Below are positions 41,879-51,719 of a stretch of 64,000 bases of DNA, one piece after another. Position numbers and translations under genes: made by a program. Position 1 is the stretch's first letter; the number at the start of each line of letters is the position of its first letter. Source of the stretch: Aldrovandia affinis (taxonomy: Eukaryota; Chordata; Actinopteri; Notacanthiformes; Halosauridae); NCBI GenBank assembly GCA_029706075.1, contig JAINUG010000055.1:3567885-3631884 (forward strand), written 5' to 3'. The notes beneath the pieces are model-generated. The model was not told where the DNA came from. It made no database searches and saw nothing but the letters and a program-made list of their open reading frames with translations.

Positions 41879-42420
41879 CAGTACCAGTCAAAAGTTTGAG
41901 CACACCTGCTGGAAACTAGGTTTATCTCATAATTGACAATGTTTTGCACCGTATACGTTTCTGTAAATACTTCATAACGCATGTAACAATAAACAAAAGG
42001 AACATCAAAGCAATGTTCAAGAAAATTGAATTGAAAATTGAATCTTGGATTCTTCAATATAGCCACCCTTTGCCATGATAACAGCCTCATAAACATGGGC
42101 CATTTGGTTAATAAGTTTCAGGAGAAAATCACCCGACATGTCTTCCCAGCTCTCCTGCAGCAATTCCCAGAGACACTTGTGGGGTACTTTGCTTTGCCTC
42201 TTCTGTCCAGTTCGTCCCATGCAAGTTCTATGGGATTGAGGTCTGGACACTGGGCAGGCCAGGCCATTAGTTTGAGTTGTCCTTCACGTTCCTCCTTCAC
42301 CAGATAGTTCTTGCACAACTTCAAGGTGTGTTTCGGGTCATTATCTTGCTGAAGAATGAAGGAGTGCCTGGTTAGCCATAATCCAGATGTAAGGTGTACT
42401 CAAACTTTTGACTGGTACTG
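41879..42420 (-). mobile_element. Tc1-like transposon (copy 7), internally deleted
   Basis: Inverted ends CAGTACCAGTCAAAAGTTTG (41879) and CAAACTTTTGACTGGTACTG (42420), with TA on each side. About 540 bp. On the minus strand it keeps QQDNDPKHTLKLCKNYL (second Asp) and LMAWPAQCPDLNPIELAWDE (Glu), then YPTSVSGNCCRRAGKTC in a shifted frame. The whole N-terminal half is missing. Confidence 0.92.
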
Positions 42421-42709
42421 TATATATACAAATAATGTATGCATAAATACAGTCTGGCTATAGGGTGTTCTAGCCAAGTGAATGAATTCCTGATCGATTT
42501 AATCAATACTTGCACGTGTTACAAACACACGCACCTTATGCAGATATATCCTACAGAGACTGCCACGGATTATTTCAGAGCAAACCTGATGATCATATTC
42601 CATCATTCTATAAACTCTGATAGATTAATTCCCCAAGACTACAGCTGTCCTTCTACTCAGGATCTGAAAGCGTTCCCTTAAGATCTGTGATTCTGTGGTG
42701 CTGGGCAGA

Positions 42710-42710
<1 letters not shown>
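42421..42710. other. unassigned DNA
   Basis: No feature recognised. Confidence 0.4.
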
Positions 42711-42799
<89 letters not shown>

Positions 42800-42937
42800 G
42801 GAGGAGAAGGGAGAGAGAGAGAGAGAGAGAGAGAGAGTAGGGGAGAAAAAGAGGGAGAGGGAGAGGGAGAAAAGGAGAGAGAGAGGGAGAGGGGGAGAGG
42901 GAGGGAGAGAGAGAGAAGGAGAAAGGGAGAGAGGGGA

Positions 42938-43005
<68 letters not shown>

Positions 43006-43041
43006 GGGAGAAAAAGAGAGAGAGCGAGAGAGAGAGAGAAA
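42711..43041. repeat. long GA/GGA polypurine tract
   Basis: About 330 bp of almost pure purine on the plus strand: clean (GA)n at both ends, degenerate GGAGA/GAAA in the middle. The long Ser-Leu and Arg-Glu open frames are artefacts of this tract. Confidence 0.97.
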
Positions 43042-43063
43042 ATGACAACATTCCTTTAGTTCT

Positions 43064-43310
43064 TCAATGTCTCTCTCCACTGTTAACATTCATGCACAGC
43101 ACCGGTTTGCCTTGGCACTGTACATAGTTCATCCACACAAAATATATGCTATCAATTTCAATAACCATAACCTGTACAGTTCTCGTGGTTTCTGGATCAT
43201 CTTCCGTGGTTAAATTAAGGTTGACTGAACGGCCTGTATATTGGATTCCCACTTGGTGCCAGCCAATGTGTTTGATCCTCTGAGAAAGACCCCCCTCTGG
43301 TAGGGGTTAT
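43064..43310 (-). other. unidentified open frame, possible exon or chance
   Basis: The minus strand is open for about 80 codons, including LSQRIKHIGWHQVGIQYTGR, SVNLNLTTEDDPETTRTVQV and MVIEIDSIYFVWMNYVQCQG, then a TGA at 43064. The composition looks protein-like and no repeat is present, but I do not recognise a family. The only near start is GTG, and there is no clear splice acceptor. It lies at the edge of the candidate regulatory cluster, so conserved noncoding sequence is an equal alternative. Confidence 0.15.
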
Positions 43311-43319
43311 GTGAATTAC

Positions 43320-43600
43320 CGTGTGTCCCGGTCTGATTTCAAGAGCAAAAATTCTTCTGCTGTGAAATTGAAGTCAAACACAAAATGCACTGAGCTGCTG
43401 CTCGGTTCATGTCTCGGTTAACATTTAAATGTGGTCACATGCAAAAGTCCACTTTCAGCCTCACGGACTGCCCCCCCCAACCGACTCCCTCTGATAGAGC
43501 CGCCTCAAGACCGTTTTTCCATCCTAACAACTTCTGTCACGTCCCACTGCTAATTTGACCCCCCTTTCACATTCTTCCATATACCTCCGTCACAAGAATT
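43320..43600. promoter_or_regulatory. candidate conserved noncoding flank
   Basis: Non-repetitive sequence with TGTGGTCACATGC and a C-rich run at 43471. It grades into the stronger block that follows. Confidence 0.25.
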
Positions 43601-44060
43601 AAACCGCTGTTTTAACAAATGAAACACATTTAGGCGTATTATCGCGGTAAAGGCAAAGCAATTTATTTCTCGCTGATTTCAATAGCTTGAGCTCTTTAGA
43701 AATCCTTCAGAGACGTCCGCTTACATAAGCCTCGGCGAGGCGCGCGCTTTCCTCCGCTGTAACAGAATGCTTAAGCCCTGACATACAAACGGAGACATTG
43801 GCTGAAGCGTTCTTGCGTCCAGCGTGCCTTTAAAGGTTCCCTTCGCAATTACCATTCCTCTGGGCCGTTTAATGAGCTGAATAACACGTCTTGTACTGCA
43901 CTTAATGGAATATTAACAGATGTTTCATATTAATGGCCTATTTAATTAATAAAAACAGCTGTCTGAGTTTGAAGCGCGCCCTCAAAGATCTCGCACAGCG
44001 CTCAGAATGGGTAAAGGGGAAGGGGGGCTTGTTTTTAAAAGACGATACAGCCGCTCAAAA
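43601..44060. promoter_or_regulatory. strong candidate developmental enhancer / conserved noncoding element
   Basis: About 450 bp without repeats or simple sequence. Dense homeodomain cores: GCGTATTATCGCGG, GCAATTTATTTCTCG, CCGTTTAATGAGCTGAATAA, CACTTAATGGAATATTAAC, TCATATTAATGGCC and TTTAATTAATAAAA. They are mixed with CpG-bearing segments (CTCGGCGAGGCGCGCGC, a near-palindrome) and AACAGCTGTC (E-box CAGCTG). No sustained open frame. This texture is what vertebrate ultraconserved enhancers near developmental transcription factor genes look like. Inference; not aligned. Confidence 0.5.
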
Positions 44061-44394
44061 TATACCTCGTCCTCGTGCCCGTGTTAAGAACCACCTCGCA
44101 GATGTTTAATGCTTTCTTCACCTCTTTTTTATCCCTCTCTTTTTTGTTCCTTCTTTCTTACCACGCCATTATTTCCAAAGCTAACGTTGCCAGGTTTTAT
44201 TCTCCTATCTGGCCGGCGATCAAAATGTTTTTGAATAAACCAATCGAATAAAGGACAGAGCATTGGGATGAAAATGAGACGCGATTTTTCAACACCCCCA
44301 GTCCTCTTTGGAGCATGTTCCCCAACTCTGAGCACAGGTGATACTGTTTATCCGTTTATCTGGCCCTTTCCCCATATAAACGCACTATCTCCAG
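44061..44394. other. unassigned DNA
   Basis: No repeat or gene recognised; may be the margin of the block above. Confidence 0.35.
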
Positions 44395-44610
44395 TAGTTA
44401 GAGGTGTCTGTCAAAGAGGATTTCGCTGGTAGAAATAAAAAAAATAAAACTTTCAATTTTCCATTCCCTTGGCAACCATGTGTTCCCAGGGGGCTGTGTC
44501 CATCGCCTAAAACCAGACGTTTCTTTTACAAATTACATTTAGCCAGGGATACATTGCAGTGCTTCTGCTTTCACCCTTTTATGGGTACGCCAAGGTCATG
44601 ACCTCTGAGT
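44395..44610. promoter_or_regulatory. candidate conserved noncoding element
   Basis: TTCCCTTGGCAACCATG resembles an RFX-type half site (GGCAAC), with a nearby GGATTTCGCTGG. Non-repetitive apart from an A-rich run. Low confidence. Confidence 0.22.
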
Positions 44611-44692
44611 TAAAAATTTTTAACTTACTGATTCAGTGTAATACTGAATAAAAGTGGTGAACTACTGTACATAAAATGACTTCACTTCGGTA

Positions 44693-44830
44693 TAGCAAAG
44701 ATTTTGTACAAAGCCAAGATTACCGGTTGCTCGCCTGATCACCCTCATCGTCATTACTTCTGTGTGTGTGGTGGTGAAGTGGACCCATCCCGAGCAGGCG
44801 GATCTCGTCATTACTACAAAATCTTTGCTA
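44693..44830. repeat. 16-bp perfect inverted repeat around a 106-bp spacer
   Basis: TAGCAAAGATTTTGTA (44693-44708) and TACAAAATCTTTGCTA (44815-44830) are exact complements. The spacer has ACCGGTTGCTCGCC and GAGCAGGCGGATC, which pair loosely. It could be a foldback MITE or a stem-forming relic; no target duplication seen. Confidence 0.85.
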
Positions 44831-45369
44831 CAAAAAGACTTTGCTGCACAGCGGGAGTTGTAACTCAGACTGCTGATCAAGTCAAGCGAAGTATGATGTA
44901 GGTGTAGAGATTTCTCACATTATAAAAAAACTTGACTGCTTGTATCATAACCAGATTAATGCTATTCATCTCCAGAGATCATATATCGATAGCTACGTTC
45001 TGTTTCTGTCTAGCTGATTGTTACCCAAACCACTTTTTAGTCAGACTACAGTGGTGATAGGCAAATTTAGGCTAAGGTTAGCTAACGTATCATACATTGA
45101 CAGTGGTGATAGGCACAAAGCTAGCTAAATTTTAGTGTACATTTTCAGTGACCATTCATAAAATCATGACAGTCTACTACTCTTGTAGTGAATTAGCTAC
45201 AAGGGTAGACTGATTACATAAAATATTTATTTGTGGTATTTCTCGTGGCGAACCCCCATAGAGGGGCCAGGTCTCATAGCTCTGTAATTTTCGAGTCCCG
45301 GATACAGCCCTGCACGCTTGGCCCGGTTACCACTGAGTATATGAGTCTGCTAACACTTTTATTGAACTA
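44831..45369. other. unassigned DNA with AGCTAGCTAA motifs
   Basis: ACAGTGGTGATAGGCA occurs twice (about 45049 and 45101). AGCTAG/GCTAAC motifs may mark an old MITE. No gene seen. Confidence 0.4.
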
Positions 45370-45512
45370 CAGGTAACTGCCAACACTTTGGTAGCACTTT
45401 GGGAAAAGGGGAGCCGGGCCTATCTGTGGCAGTCCCCCAGTGGGCAATCGCGGTACTGCGCCCATGTAAAGGATCCCTCATTTAGCGTTGCATTTATTTT
45501 GGCAGTTACCTA
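45370..45512. mobile_element. Tc1-derived MITE (142 bp)
   Basis: Left CAGGTAACTGCCAACACTTT and right TTTATTTTGGCAGTTACCT are the ends of the Tc1 family of copies 5, 6, 8 and 9. The interior is not transposase. It carries CAGTCCCCCAGTGGGCAAT and CGGTACTGCGCCCATG, which are matched in reverse at 48302-48440. Confidence 0.75.
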
Positions 45513-45989
45513 TGTATGCCATAAGGCCTACAGAACGCTGTCATAAGTTGTCACAGCGTTATGTTGCTCGTGAGCGGTAATGCGCTGTCATGATGGGGTT
45601 TTTTAATTCTGTATTTGGGTGCTCCACTACGCCATGCACACATACATGTGTGTTTGATATAAGGATGTGTAAAGACAAGGCAACGGGGCGGATCTGAGGG
45701 GGACCGTGCCTCGGAGAAATAAAAACGATGCACTTATTACTCTACCGGTTTGGGTCATTCCAGTGCCTGTGCATTGTTTCAAATAGATGCAGATCTGCCA
45801 GAGAAATAAAGATTCCTGATAATGTGGGTGGCGGATCCTTAGGGACCAAGAGCAGCGTCTGGGTTTTGCGAAGTGCAGTAAACCAATCGGCTGATGCCCT
45901 CTCTGCATTCGGCATCCTTAAATAGAAAAAAAAAAGGAATAAATAAATAAATACATTAAAAAAAATAATAAAACAAACAAAGACTACTG
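45513..45989. other. unassigned DNA
   Basis: A-rich run at 45928-45975. Open frames of up to 93 codons on the minus strand (45627-45908) lack motifs. Confidence 0.35.
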
Positions 45990-46460
45990 TACCGAAATGG
46001 CTGTGTGAGGTCCTGGGGGGGGGAATCAGCGATACCGTCAGCCCAGGGTCTGGAGCTGTGCAGATGGCATCCCATGAATATTTACTTTATCCTTTTGTTT
46101 ACTTATTATTATTAAGATTTTTTTACATTTATTTATTTATTAACTTTGCTCGCTGCAATGTGCCGGTTTCCTTATTTAATCGCTCCCCCAGAGATATGGG
46201 GGGGGAGGCAGGGGGGGGAAGTGAGAGCCACGAGCTGAAAATTGAATCCTTGGTCTCTCATGATTTCATTTTGACACGCCGGCCCTGAATTATTGATTCG
46301 CAAATGAGTTAATGGCTCACGGTAATGGACGGGCGGTCCCCCGGGGGAGAGGGCAGTAAAGGGGCGACGGCGGCGCTGCGGCTGTCCTGCCCGCATGACC
46401 TTTGACCCCCTGGACATGCCTCCCGGCACGCTTCGCGCGTAAGGTGCACTCATGTTTTCG
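45990..46460. promoter_or_regulatory. candidate conserved noncoding element with DR1 site
   Basis: Non-repetitive apart from G runs. Motifs: CATGAATATTTAC, CTGAAAATTGAATCC, CTGAATTATTGATTCGCAAA, ATGAGTTAATGG and TGACCTTTGACCC (46396-46408, the complement of a DR1 nuclear-receptor element). CpG content rises toward 46330-46460. Open frames are short. Read as enhancer-like; inference from motif density. Confidence 0.4.
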
Positions 46461-46800
46461 CTACGTCACGCCGTGCGTCAATACTCCGCGGCGGGTCACA
46501 GCCGGCCGAATGGCATAAAACGATCCTCCGGCCGTGAACGGAAGATCTCCTGAAAAGAAGAGGCTCTTACCTCTTACATCTAAGAAGGCTTGTTATTGCG
46601 GCTCTCCCTGATTACTGGGGGGATTTTCGCTGAACGCGAACACAAAGGATTGTGAACAGATTGCGTGAAGGGAAGCTCCGTCCTTCTAATCAAACGAGTA
46701 AACGACCTTGAAATGCATGCTGATAAACGTTGCAGGCTGAGCCGTTTCTGATATGTGGTGAGAGGCATTTTGCAGAAAAAACAGCTGTGTTTTTCAATCC
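46461..46800. promoter_or_regulatory. candidate CpG-rich regulatory block
   Basis: CpG-rich segment with CTACGTCACGCC (CRE-like TACGTCA), CCGCGGCGGG, GGCATAAAACG, then TGAACGCGAACACAAAGG, TCTAATCAAACGAGTAAACG and TGAAATGCATGCTGATAAACG. The CpG content and a TATA-like GCATAAAA could suit a small promoter, but no transcript structure is visible. Enhancer is the more cautious reading. Confidence 0.35.
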
Positions 46801-47068
46801 ATTTGTGCCGTTCGCCTAGTGTTCTGAAAAGATAGGGCTTAAGGACTTACAAAACCCCCTTGCTGCCTTAAATCCAATAAGTTCAGTGCCTTTGTAAATC
46901 ACATGCCATTTATTTTGGCTGCAAACCTTTACCTATGGCAAATTAGAATGGACACAGTTTAGCATTTTGTACTGTCTGTAACCTATTTATACAGCTGTAG
47001 AGCTTTAAAACTCACTGCAGAAACCGGGTGAGGTTTCATCCACTGGGTTCTATCACATACTGTACATA
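46801..47068. other. unassigned DNA
   Basis: Nothing recognised. Confidence 0.4.
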
Positions 47069-47536
47069 CAGGCAACTGCCAAAATAAAGGAAACACCAAC
47101 ATGAAGTGTCTTAATAGGGCATTGGGCCACCACGAGCTGCCAGAACAGCTTCGATGCGCCTTGGAATTGAACTCTGCAAGTGTCTGGAACGCTGTTGGAG
47201 GGAATCAACACCATTCTTCCACCATAAATTCCATAATTTGGTGTTTTGTTGATGGTTGTTGAAAACAGTCTCAGGTGCCGCTCCAGAATCTCCAATAAGT
47301 GCTCAATTGGGTTGAGACTGAGATGGCCATGACATATGATTTACATCATTTTCATGCTCATCAAACAATTCAGTGACCAATTGTGCCCTGTGGATGGAGG
47401 TTATCCTGGAAGATACCACTCCCATCAGGATAGAAATACTTCACCATAAGATTCCAGGAAAATACACCCCACACCATAACAGAGCCCCCAGAACCCTTCA
47501 TTTACTCAAGTGTTTCTTTTATTTTGGCAGTTACTT
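47069..47536 (-). mobile_element. Tc1-like transposon (copy 8), internally deleted
   Basis: Left CAGGCAACTGCCAAAATAAA and right TTTATTTTGGCAGTTACTT inverted ends, preceded by TA. The interior on the minus strand gives remnants of the transposase C-terminus (complement of GGGCCACCACGAGCTGCC at the end of the gene) up to GTGCCCTGTGGATGG, the HRA position. About 470 bp; the N-terminal half is missing. Confidence 0.88.
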
Positions 47537-47907
47537 ATACATACTGTACATATCAAGTGACAGTTAGACGGACATGTTAATTGATTAATTAATTAACATT
47601 AACATTATTGTGTTCTCAAAGTTCTGGCCTTCCCAGAATCAACAGTCATTAAAAAATGACAGAGCTTATGTGTGTTTTGCACTGTGGAGGGCAGAGTGGC
47701 CCAACCCAAATGCGGTATCATGATACCAAAAATGGGTGGAGGTAGAGTTACTACTTGTGACTCACTGATTTGAACCAAAAATGTTTTGATTGACAGCTAA
47801 TTGTAGCTCCTCCCATTGTTTGTGTCATGACACCTCGTTCTCCCATCACTACCAAATATCAAACACAAATGGCCAATCATTGTTATGACACAAATTAAAT
47901 CTGTCTT
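47537..47907. other. unassigned DNA with a 14-bp palindrome
   Basis: GGTATCATGATACC at about 47713 is a perfect palindrome. A GATTGACAGCTAATT homeodomain-type motif (TGACAG, TAATT) lies near 47790. No gene seen. Confidence 0.4.
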
Positions 47908-48182
47908 TCCAGGGCCTCAGGTGGCGTACCGGTCAAAGCATTTGCCTGGAATGCAAGTTGCCCACTGCAGCCGCGGTTCAAAACCTGCGGTAGTCCGAGG
48001 AGCGGTAGGGCAAACATAGTTGGGCGAGTTCCGTCTCGGAGGAGGCGAACATTGCCTTGAGGTATTAGTTTGTTCCTTGGAGGCGGGCGGCAATTTTGTG
48101 GGGGAGGGTAAATTTAAAGCAACAGAGGGTATAATTGGCTACCAAATTGGGAGAAAAACGAGGAAAAAAATCTGAAACATAT
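47908..48182 (+). mobile_element. tRNA-derived SINE (SINE B)
   Basis: AGGGCCTCAGGTGGCGTACC head, CAAAGCATTTGCCTGGAATG, box B-like CGCGGTTCAAAACCTGC, TTCCGTCTCGGAGGAGG, ATAATTGGCTACCAAATTGG and CTGAAACAT end. Part of the middle seen at 48995 is missing. Confidence 0.88.
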
Positions 48183-48301
48183 TTATAGAAATCTGTCATT
48201 ACCAGGGGGGTGATGACAGCTGCCATGATACTTTTTTCAAGCTTTTTTAAGCTTTTCTTTGTTGAGGGGGGGATAGTTTGTTGGCAGAACAAACATACAC
48301 C
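48183..48301. other. unassigned spacer
   Basis: A short AAGCTTTTTTAAGCTTTTC motif, otherwise nothing. Confidence 0.4.
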
Positions 48302-48440
48302 GTATCATATACAGGCAAAATAAAGGTAACACTTTATGAGATCATTTTAACGGGTGCAGTACTGCGAGTGTCCGTTGGGGGGTGCCACAGGCAGTACCGG
48401 CGGATAAGCCCCTCCCCTTTCCAACGAGCACAACCCCCCA
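48302..48440. mobile_element. Tc1-derived MITE, relative of 45370-45512
   Basis: ACAGGCAAAATAAAGGTAAC start, then GGGTGCAGTACTGCGAGTGT, CCGTTGGGGGGTGCCACAGG and AGCCCCTCCCCTTTCCAA. This is the same order as the complement of the 45370 copy. The right end is degraded. Confidence 0.65.
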
Positions 48441-48994
48441 TTGTGGGCATAACTAGTGTTTATTTTACTGCAAGTCTGTCATGTTCCAGAAACACCACTT
48501 GTTTTCCTTTTTGTTTTATGCCTTTGATCGATAGGCAATCTTTATTTGCCGAGACAACACTTCTGTTCTGCTGTTAAGCAAAGACGTCTGAGCGTATCTT
48601 ATTTTTATTTGTCAAAACAAACATGTAATTATTTTTAATCAGCGAACATTGCCAAGCAATATATCAAATCCAATGAAATACAAAGATAAAAGTCCCACAA
48701 TCAATAATCTGAATATGATTTAGGTGAGTACAGGCAGCCCAGTCTTAATTTATGACAAGCTCTGCAGAGGACAATATTCTGTTATAAACGAGGATGTGCT
48801 CTTGGCTCAATGACAATGCTGCAGGACATGCAAGCTAAATTAACTGATCCATTTAAACATACATGCAAATGTATGCGCACGTGTAGGAATATTTTTTCTG
48901 AACACGTGTCATGTTTATTTGGAGAGTGGAGATTTAATGCCCCTGCCTGTCTCCTCTATCCCTTTTGGGCTGCTGGATAAAAAAATCAAAAATA
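48441..48994. promoter_or_regulatory. weak candidate noncoding conserved block (about 48700-48860)
   Basis: Non-repetitive, with CAGTCTTAATTTATGACAAG and CAAGCTAAATTAACTGATCC homeodomain-type cores. Surrounding bases are unassigned. Low confidence. Confidence 0.22.
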
Positions 48995-49310
48995 CTGGGG
49001 GCCTCGGGTGGCGTAACAGTCAAAGCATTCTTCCTGAATGCAGGTTGCCCACTGCAGCCGCGGTTCAAAACCTGGCTGTGCCTCTGGCGATTGGCTGTCC
49101 GCCAGGGGAAGGGTGAACCGGCACGAGCTCACTGAGGAGCGTGGACTTCCCTGTGGACAAAATAATAGACAAGTTCCGTCTCGGAGGAAGTGGTTCATTC
49201 CCGGCCTCGGGGAAGTGGCTTGTCCTGCGGAGGTGGGCGGCAGGCTCGTAGGGGAGGGTAAATCGAAAGATATAGAGAGTATAATTAGCCACCAAATTAG
49301 AACATTTAAA
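48995..49310 (+). mobile_element. tRNA-derived SINE (SINE B)
   Basis: GGGGGCCTCGGGTGGCGTAA, CAGGTTGCCCACTGCAGCCG, CGGTTCAAAACCTGGCTG, GGCGATTGGCTGTCCGCC, TTCCGTCTCGGAGGAAGTGG and TATAATTAGCCACCAAATTA. The tail ends early, without the CTGAAACA end. Confidence 0.88.
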
Positions 49311-49514
49311 GAGTTTAAAATGACTATAATTTATACCTGGGAAATATTTAAGTTGACCACAATTTAAAACACTGAGGTTTGTACTTTCAAAAAGCATTTC
49401 CACTGGTAGTTAGCCTCCTTTTGAACATAGGCATTTCCTGTGATGCTTTAACCTTCTTTATTCGTCCTTCATCACTGACCATTGCATTTCTTTTATAATA
49501 AGGTTTTGTCAGAG
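49311..49514. other. unassigned DNA between two SINEs
   Basis: Nothing recognised. Confidence 0.4.
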
Positions 49515-49820
49515 CCTACCATTTGTTTTGTAATTTTGTTTCAGATTTTTCCCCTTTATCTCCCAAATTAGTTGACAACTCTTTCTATGTCAACTATCCC
49601 CCCCCGGTACTACGAGCTTGCCGCCACAGCTCCGGGACCAGCAATGGCAATGAACCGCTTCCTCCGGGACGGAACCCCGCTAAGCCGTCGACCATAACTA
49701 CGGTACACACAGAGCTGGTCTTATATGCGGCGAGCTTATGCATTTACCAAACCCCCTGCCGCAGTGGGCAACCTGCACCCCGGATGAGTGTCTTTACCGT
49801 TATGCCACCCAGCGGGCCCT
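49515..49820 (-). mobile_element. tRNA-derived SINE (SINE B)
   Basis: Plus strand runs TTTCAGATTTTTCCCCTTTA, CTCCCAAATTAGTTGACAAC, CGGGACGGAACCCCGCTAAG, AGTGGGCAACCTGCACCCCG and TATGCCACCCAGCGGGCCCT, the complement of a full SINE B. Opposite in orientation to the copy 200 bp to its left. Confidence 0.88.
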
Positions 49821-50279
49821 AGTGCCTACCATTTTTAAGCTTAATTTACACACCGCTCAAAAACATTTGAGGAATACCTTTTCAGCATCGTTTGCGAAAC
49901 GTTCGATGTGAAACCAAGCTTTTGGCCCCCAGTCATGATTGTTAATGGTTTATAACTGGGGGTGGAAAGTTTTACCGTGACTCATTTTGTAGACCAGGAT
50001 AACACAGTATTAGCTGGTTAAAAACTAAGGGTTAGAACATTATGGACCCAAAGCTAACACCAGCTTAGTAGTTTATGTCATAATATTCCCTTCCCTGAAA
50101 CTACATACTTGCATCCCTGAAAATCATGGTTATGATTATATGCATGATTATGAACTGTATATATATAGCAATTTTGTATTATTATTATTCTCTAATCATC
50201 ACCCAATGACAGTGAAATAAGTGTTTATAAGCGTTATAATATAGGGAATCTGTCTGGTTATGTGTTTGAAACATAGAAA
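49821..50279. other. unassigned DNA
   Basis: Nothing recognised apart from a short TA run near 50160. Confidence 0.4.
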
Positions 50280-50670
50280 AGAGAACAGTAAAGTCAATGT
50301 AATGAGAGGAACACAAAGGTCGTGACTTCAATCATCTTCCTGACCGAGAAAACACATTTTTTCCCAAAAACAAAATGTCATAAATTTAATGATGTTGGTT
50401 GGGGAATATGAATTTTTCAATGAAGTTTGTTTTCACAGTGAATTAAAGACATTTCTCCTGCTATATTCCTCTTCCTCTTCCAGAAGCAAACTCCAACTGT
50501 CACCAACCTTTAAGGCAGAGAGCAATCAAGCAAGAGCGTTTCATCACAAGGCTGAAAATGATTATATTCTTAATATAATGATTAAGCTGAGATCTAGCCG
50601 TCAAAGCAAGCATCATTTAAGCTCCCCGGTGATGTCTAATGGAGACGTAATGAAATACAAAACTGCTCAT
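50280..50670. promoter_or_regulatory. candidate conserved noncoding element
   Basis: Non-repetitive with ATCATCTTCCTGACCGAG, GATTATATTCTTAATATAAT (a palindrome-like AT core), GATTAAGCTGAGATC and GATGTCTAATGGAGACG. A 113-codon plus-strand frame (50389-50730) overlaps, but its translation shows no domain. Regulatory reading is an inference. Confidence 0.28.
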
Positions 50671-51292
50671 GTCAGACCAAAACTTCTAAAACAAGGATGG
50701 GTAACTTTGAGTCTCCACGGCCAAGGATGAGGGGTGGGACCTGCAGATTGGATAGCTTTCAATTATGAACTGATTATGACACAACAAAACATGGGTGGTT
50801 TTCATTAGTCATCCAAATAACAAATTACCTATTGAATAATTATGACCTGCGGTGGGGAGAAAAAAGCAGCGGAAAATATGTACATATTGCAAACAGCAAT
50901 ACAATTATAAAGGTATGTGCCGATGACGTCTTTGCACGCACAAGATTTAAGAACACCTTTTTAGGCCCACACAGAGTGACAATTTGAGTCTAAGTAGGCT
51001 GTATTTAGCTCCCCGCCGCACAAGACACCCACTTAGGCCCTGTTTGCAGCATCTCTTAAAGCTACTGTCGAAGCTTGGAGGAATCTCACTTCACAGCAGC
51101 CGGAAAAAGCCATTTCCGCCCCCCCCATATTGTTTCTCTCAAATAGAGTGCTGGAGGTTTCCGGCTATGACACACAGACAAAATGTACGACAGATAAAAA
51201 CACTCTAGACCATATGAGGGGCAAAAGTAAAGTGGAATAGTCAAGTATCCGGTACAATTTTCCCAAACTGCCATTGCACACTTCTACAATTT
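50671..51292. other. unassigned DNA
   Basis: A C-run at 51118-51126. No gene or clear repeat recognised. Confidence 0.4.
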
Positions 51293-51680
51293 TACAATTT
51301 AGTTATTTGTCAGACACTTTTATCCAAAGCGACTTACAAGAGTGCCTTCATATGGCTAGAGATGATCGCTAGAAGTATCAAACAGTAAGTTAGGGTCTAA
51401 TCATTGACATTGCCAACGCTCATGAAACAAAACCTGTTATACAAAGGGAAGAGAAGGGTTATTATACGCTTTAAAAAAATATAAATTGGGGTGGAGTCTC
51501 TTTTTCAGAAGATAGCGAGAGATTCTTCTGTCCTGACCGAGTGGGAAAGGTCATTCCACCATCTAGGAACGGGGGGCGGAGAAGAGGTGGGGCTGTAAGG
51601 AGCGGCTACCAGGTGTGTGGAGAGACGGGACAGCCAGGTGGCGAGGAGAGGCCAAAAGTGTGTCTGGAAAGACACGGGTG
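51293..51680 (-). mobile_element. L2-related LINE 3' end
   Basis: Plus strand: CAGACACTTTTATCCAAAGC, GACTTACAAGAGTGCC, ACAAAACCTGTTATACAAAG, TCTTCTGTCCTGACCGAGTG and GTCATTCCACCATCTAGG. On the minus strand the tail hairpin is CGCTT-TGGATAA-AAGTG, and pairing is kept with one G-T wobble. The minus-strand coding end (RWWNDL-type) is recognisable but broken. Confidence 0.82.
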
Positions 51681-51719
51681 ATACAGTGTTTATTAACTTG
51701 CTCTGTGAATTAACAACCT

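Noticed and set aside
42625..43127. Long Ser-Leu-rich and Arg-Glu-rich open frames
   Set aside because: They are translations of the GA polypurine tract, open in several frames on both strands because the repeat contains no stop.
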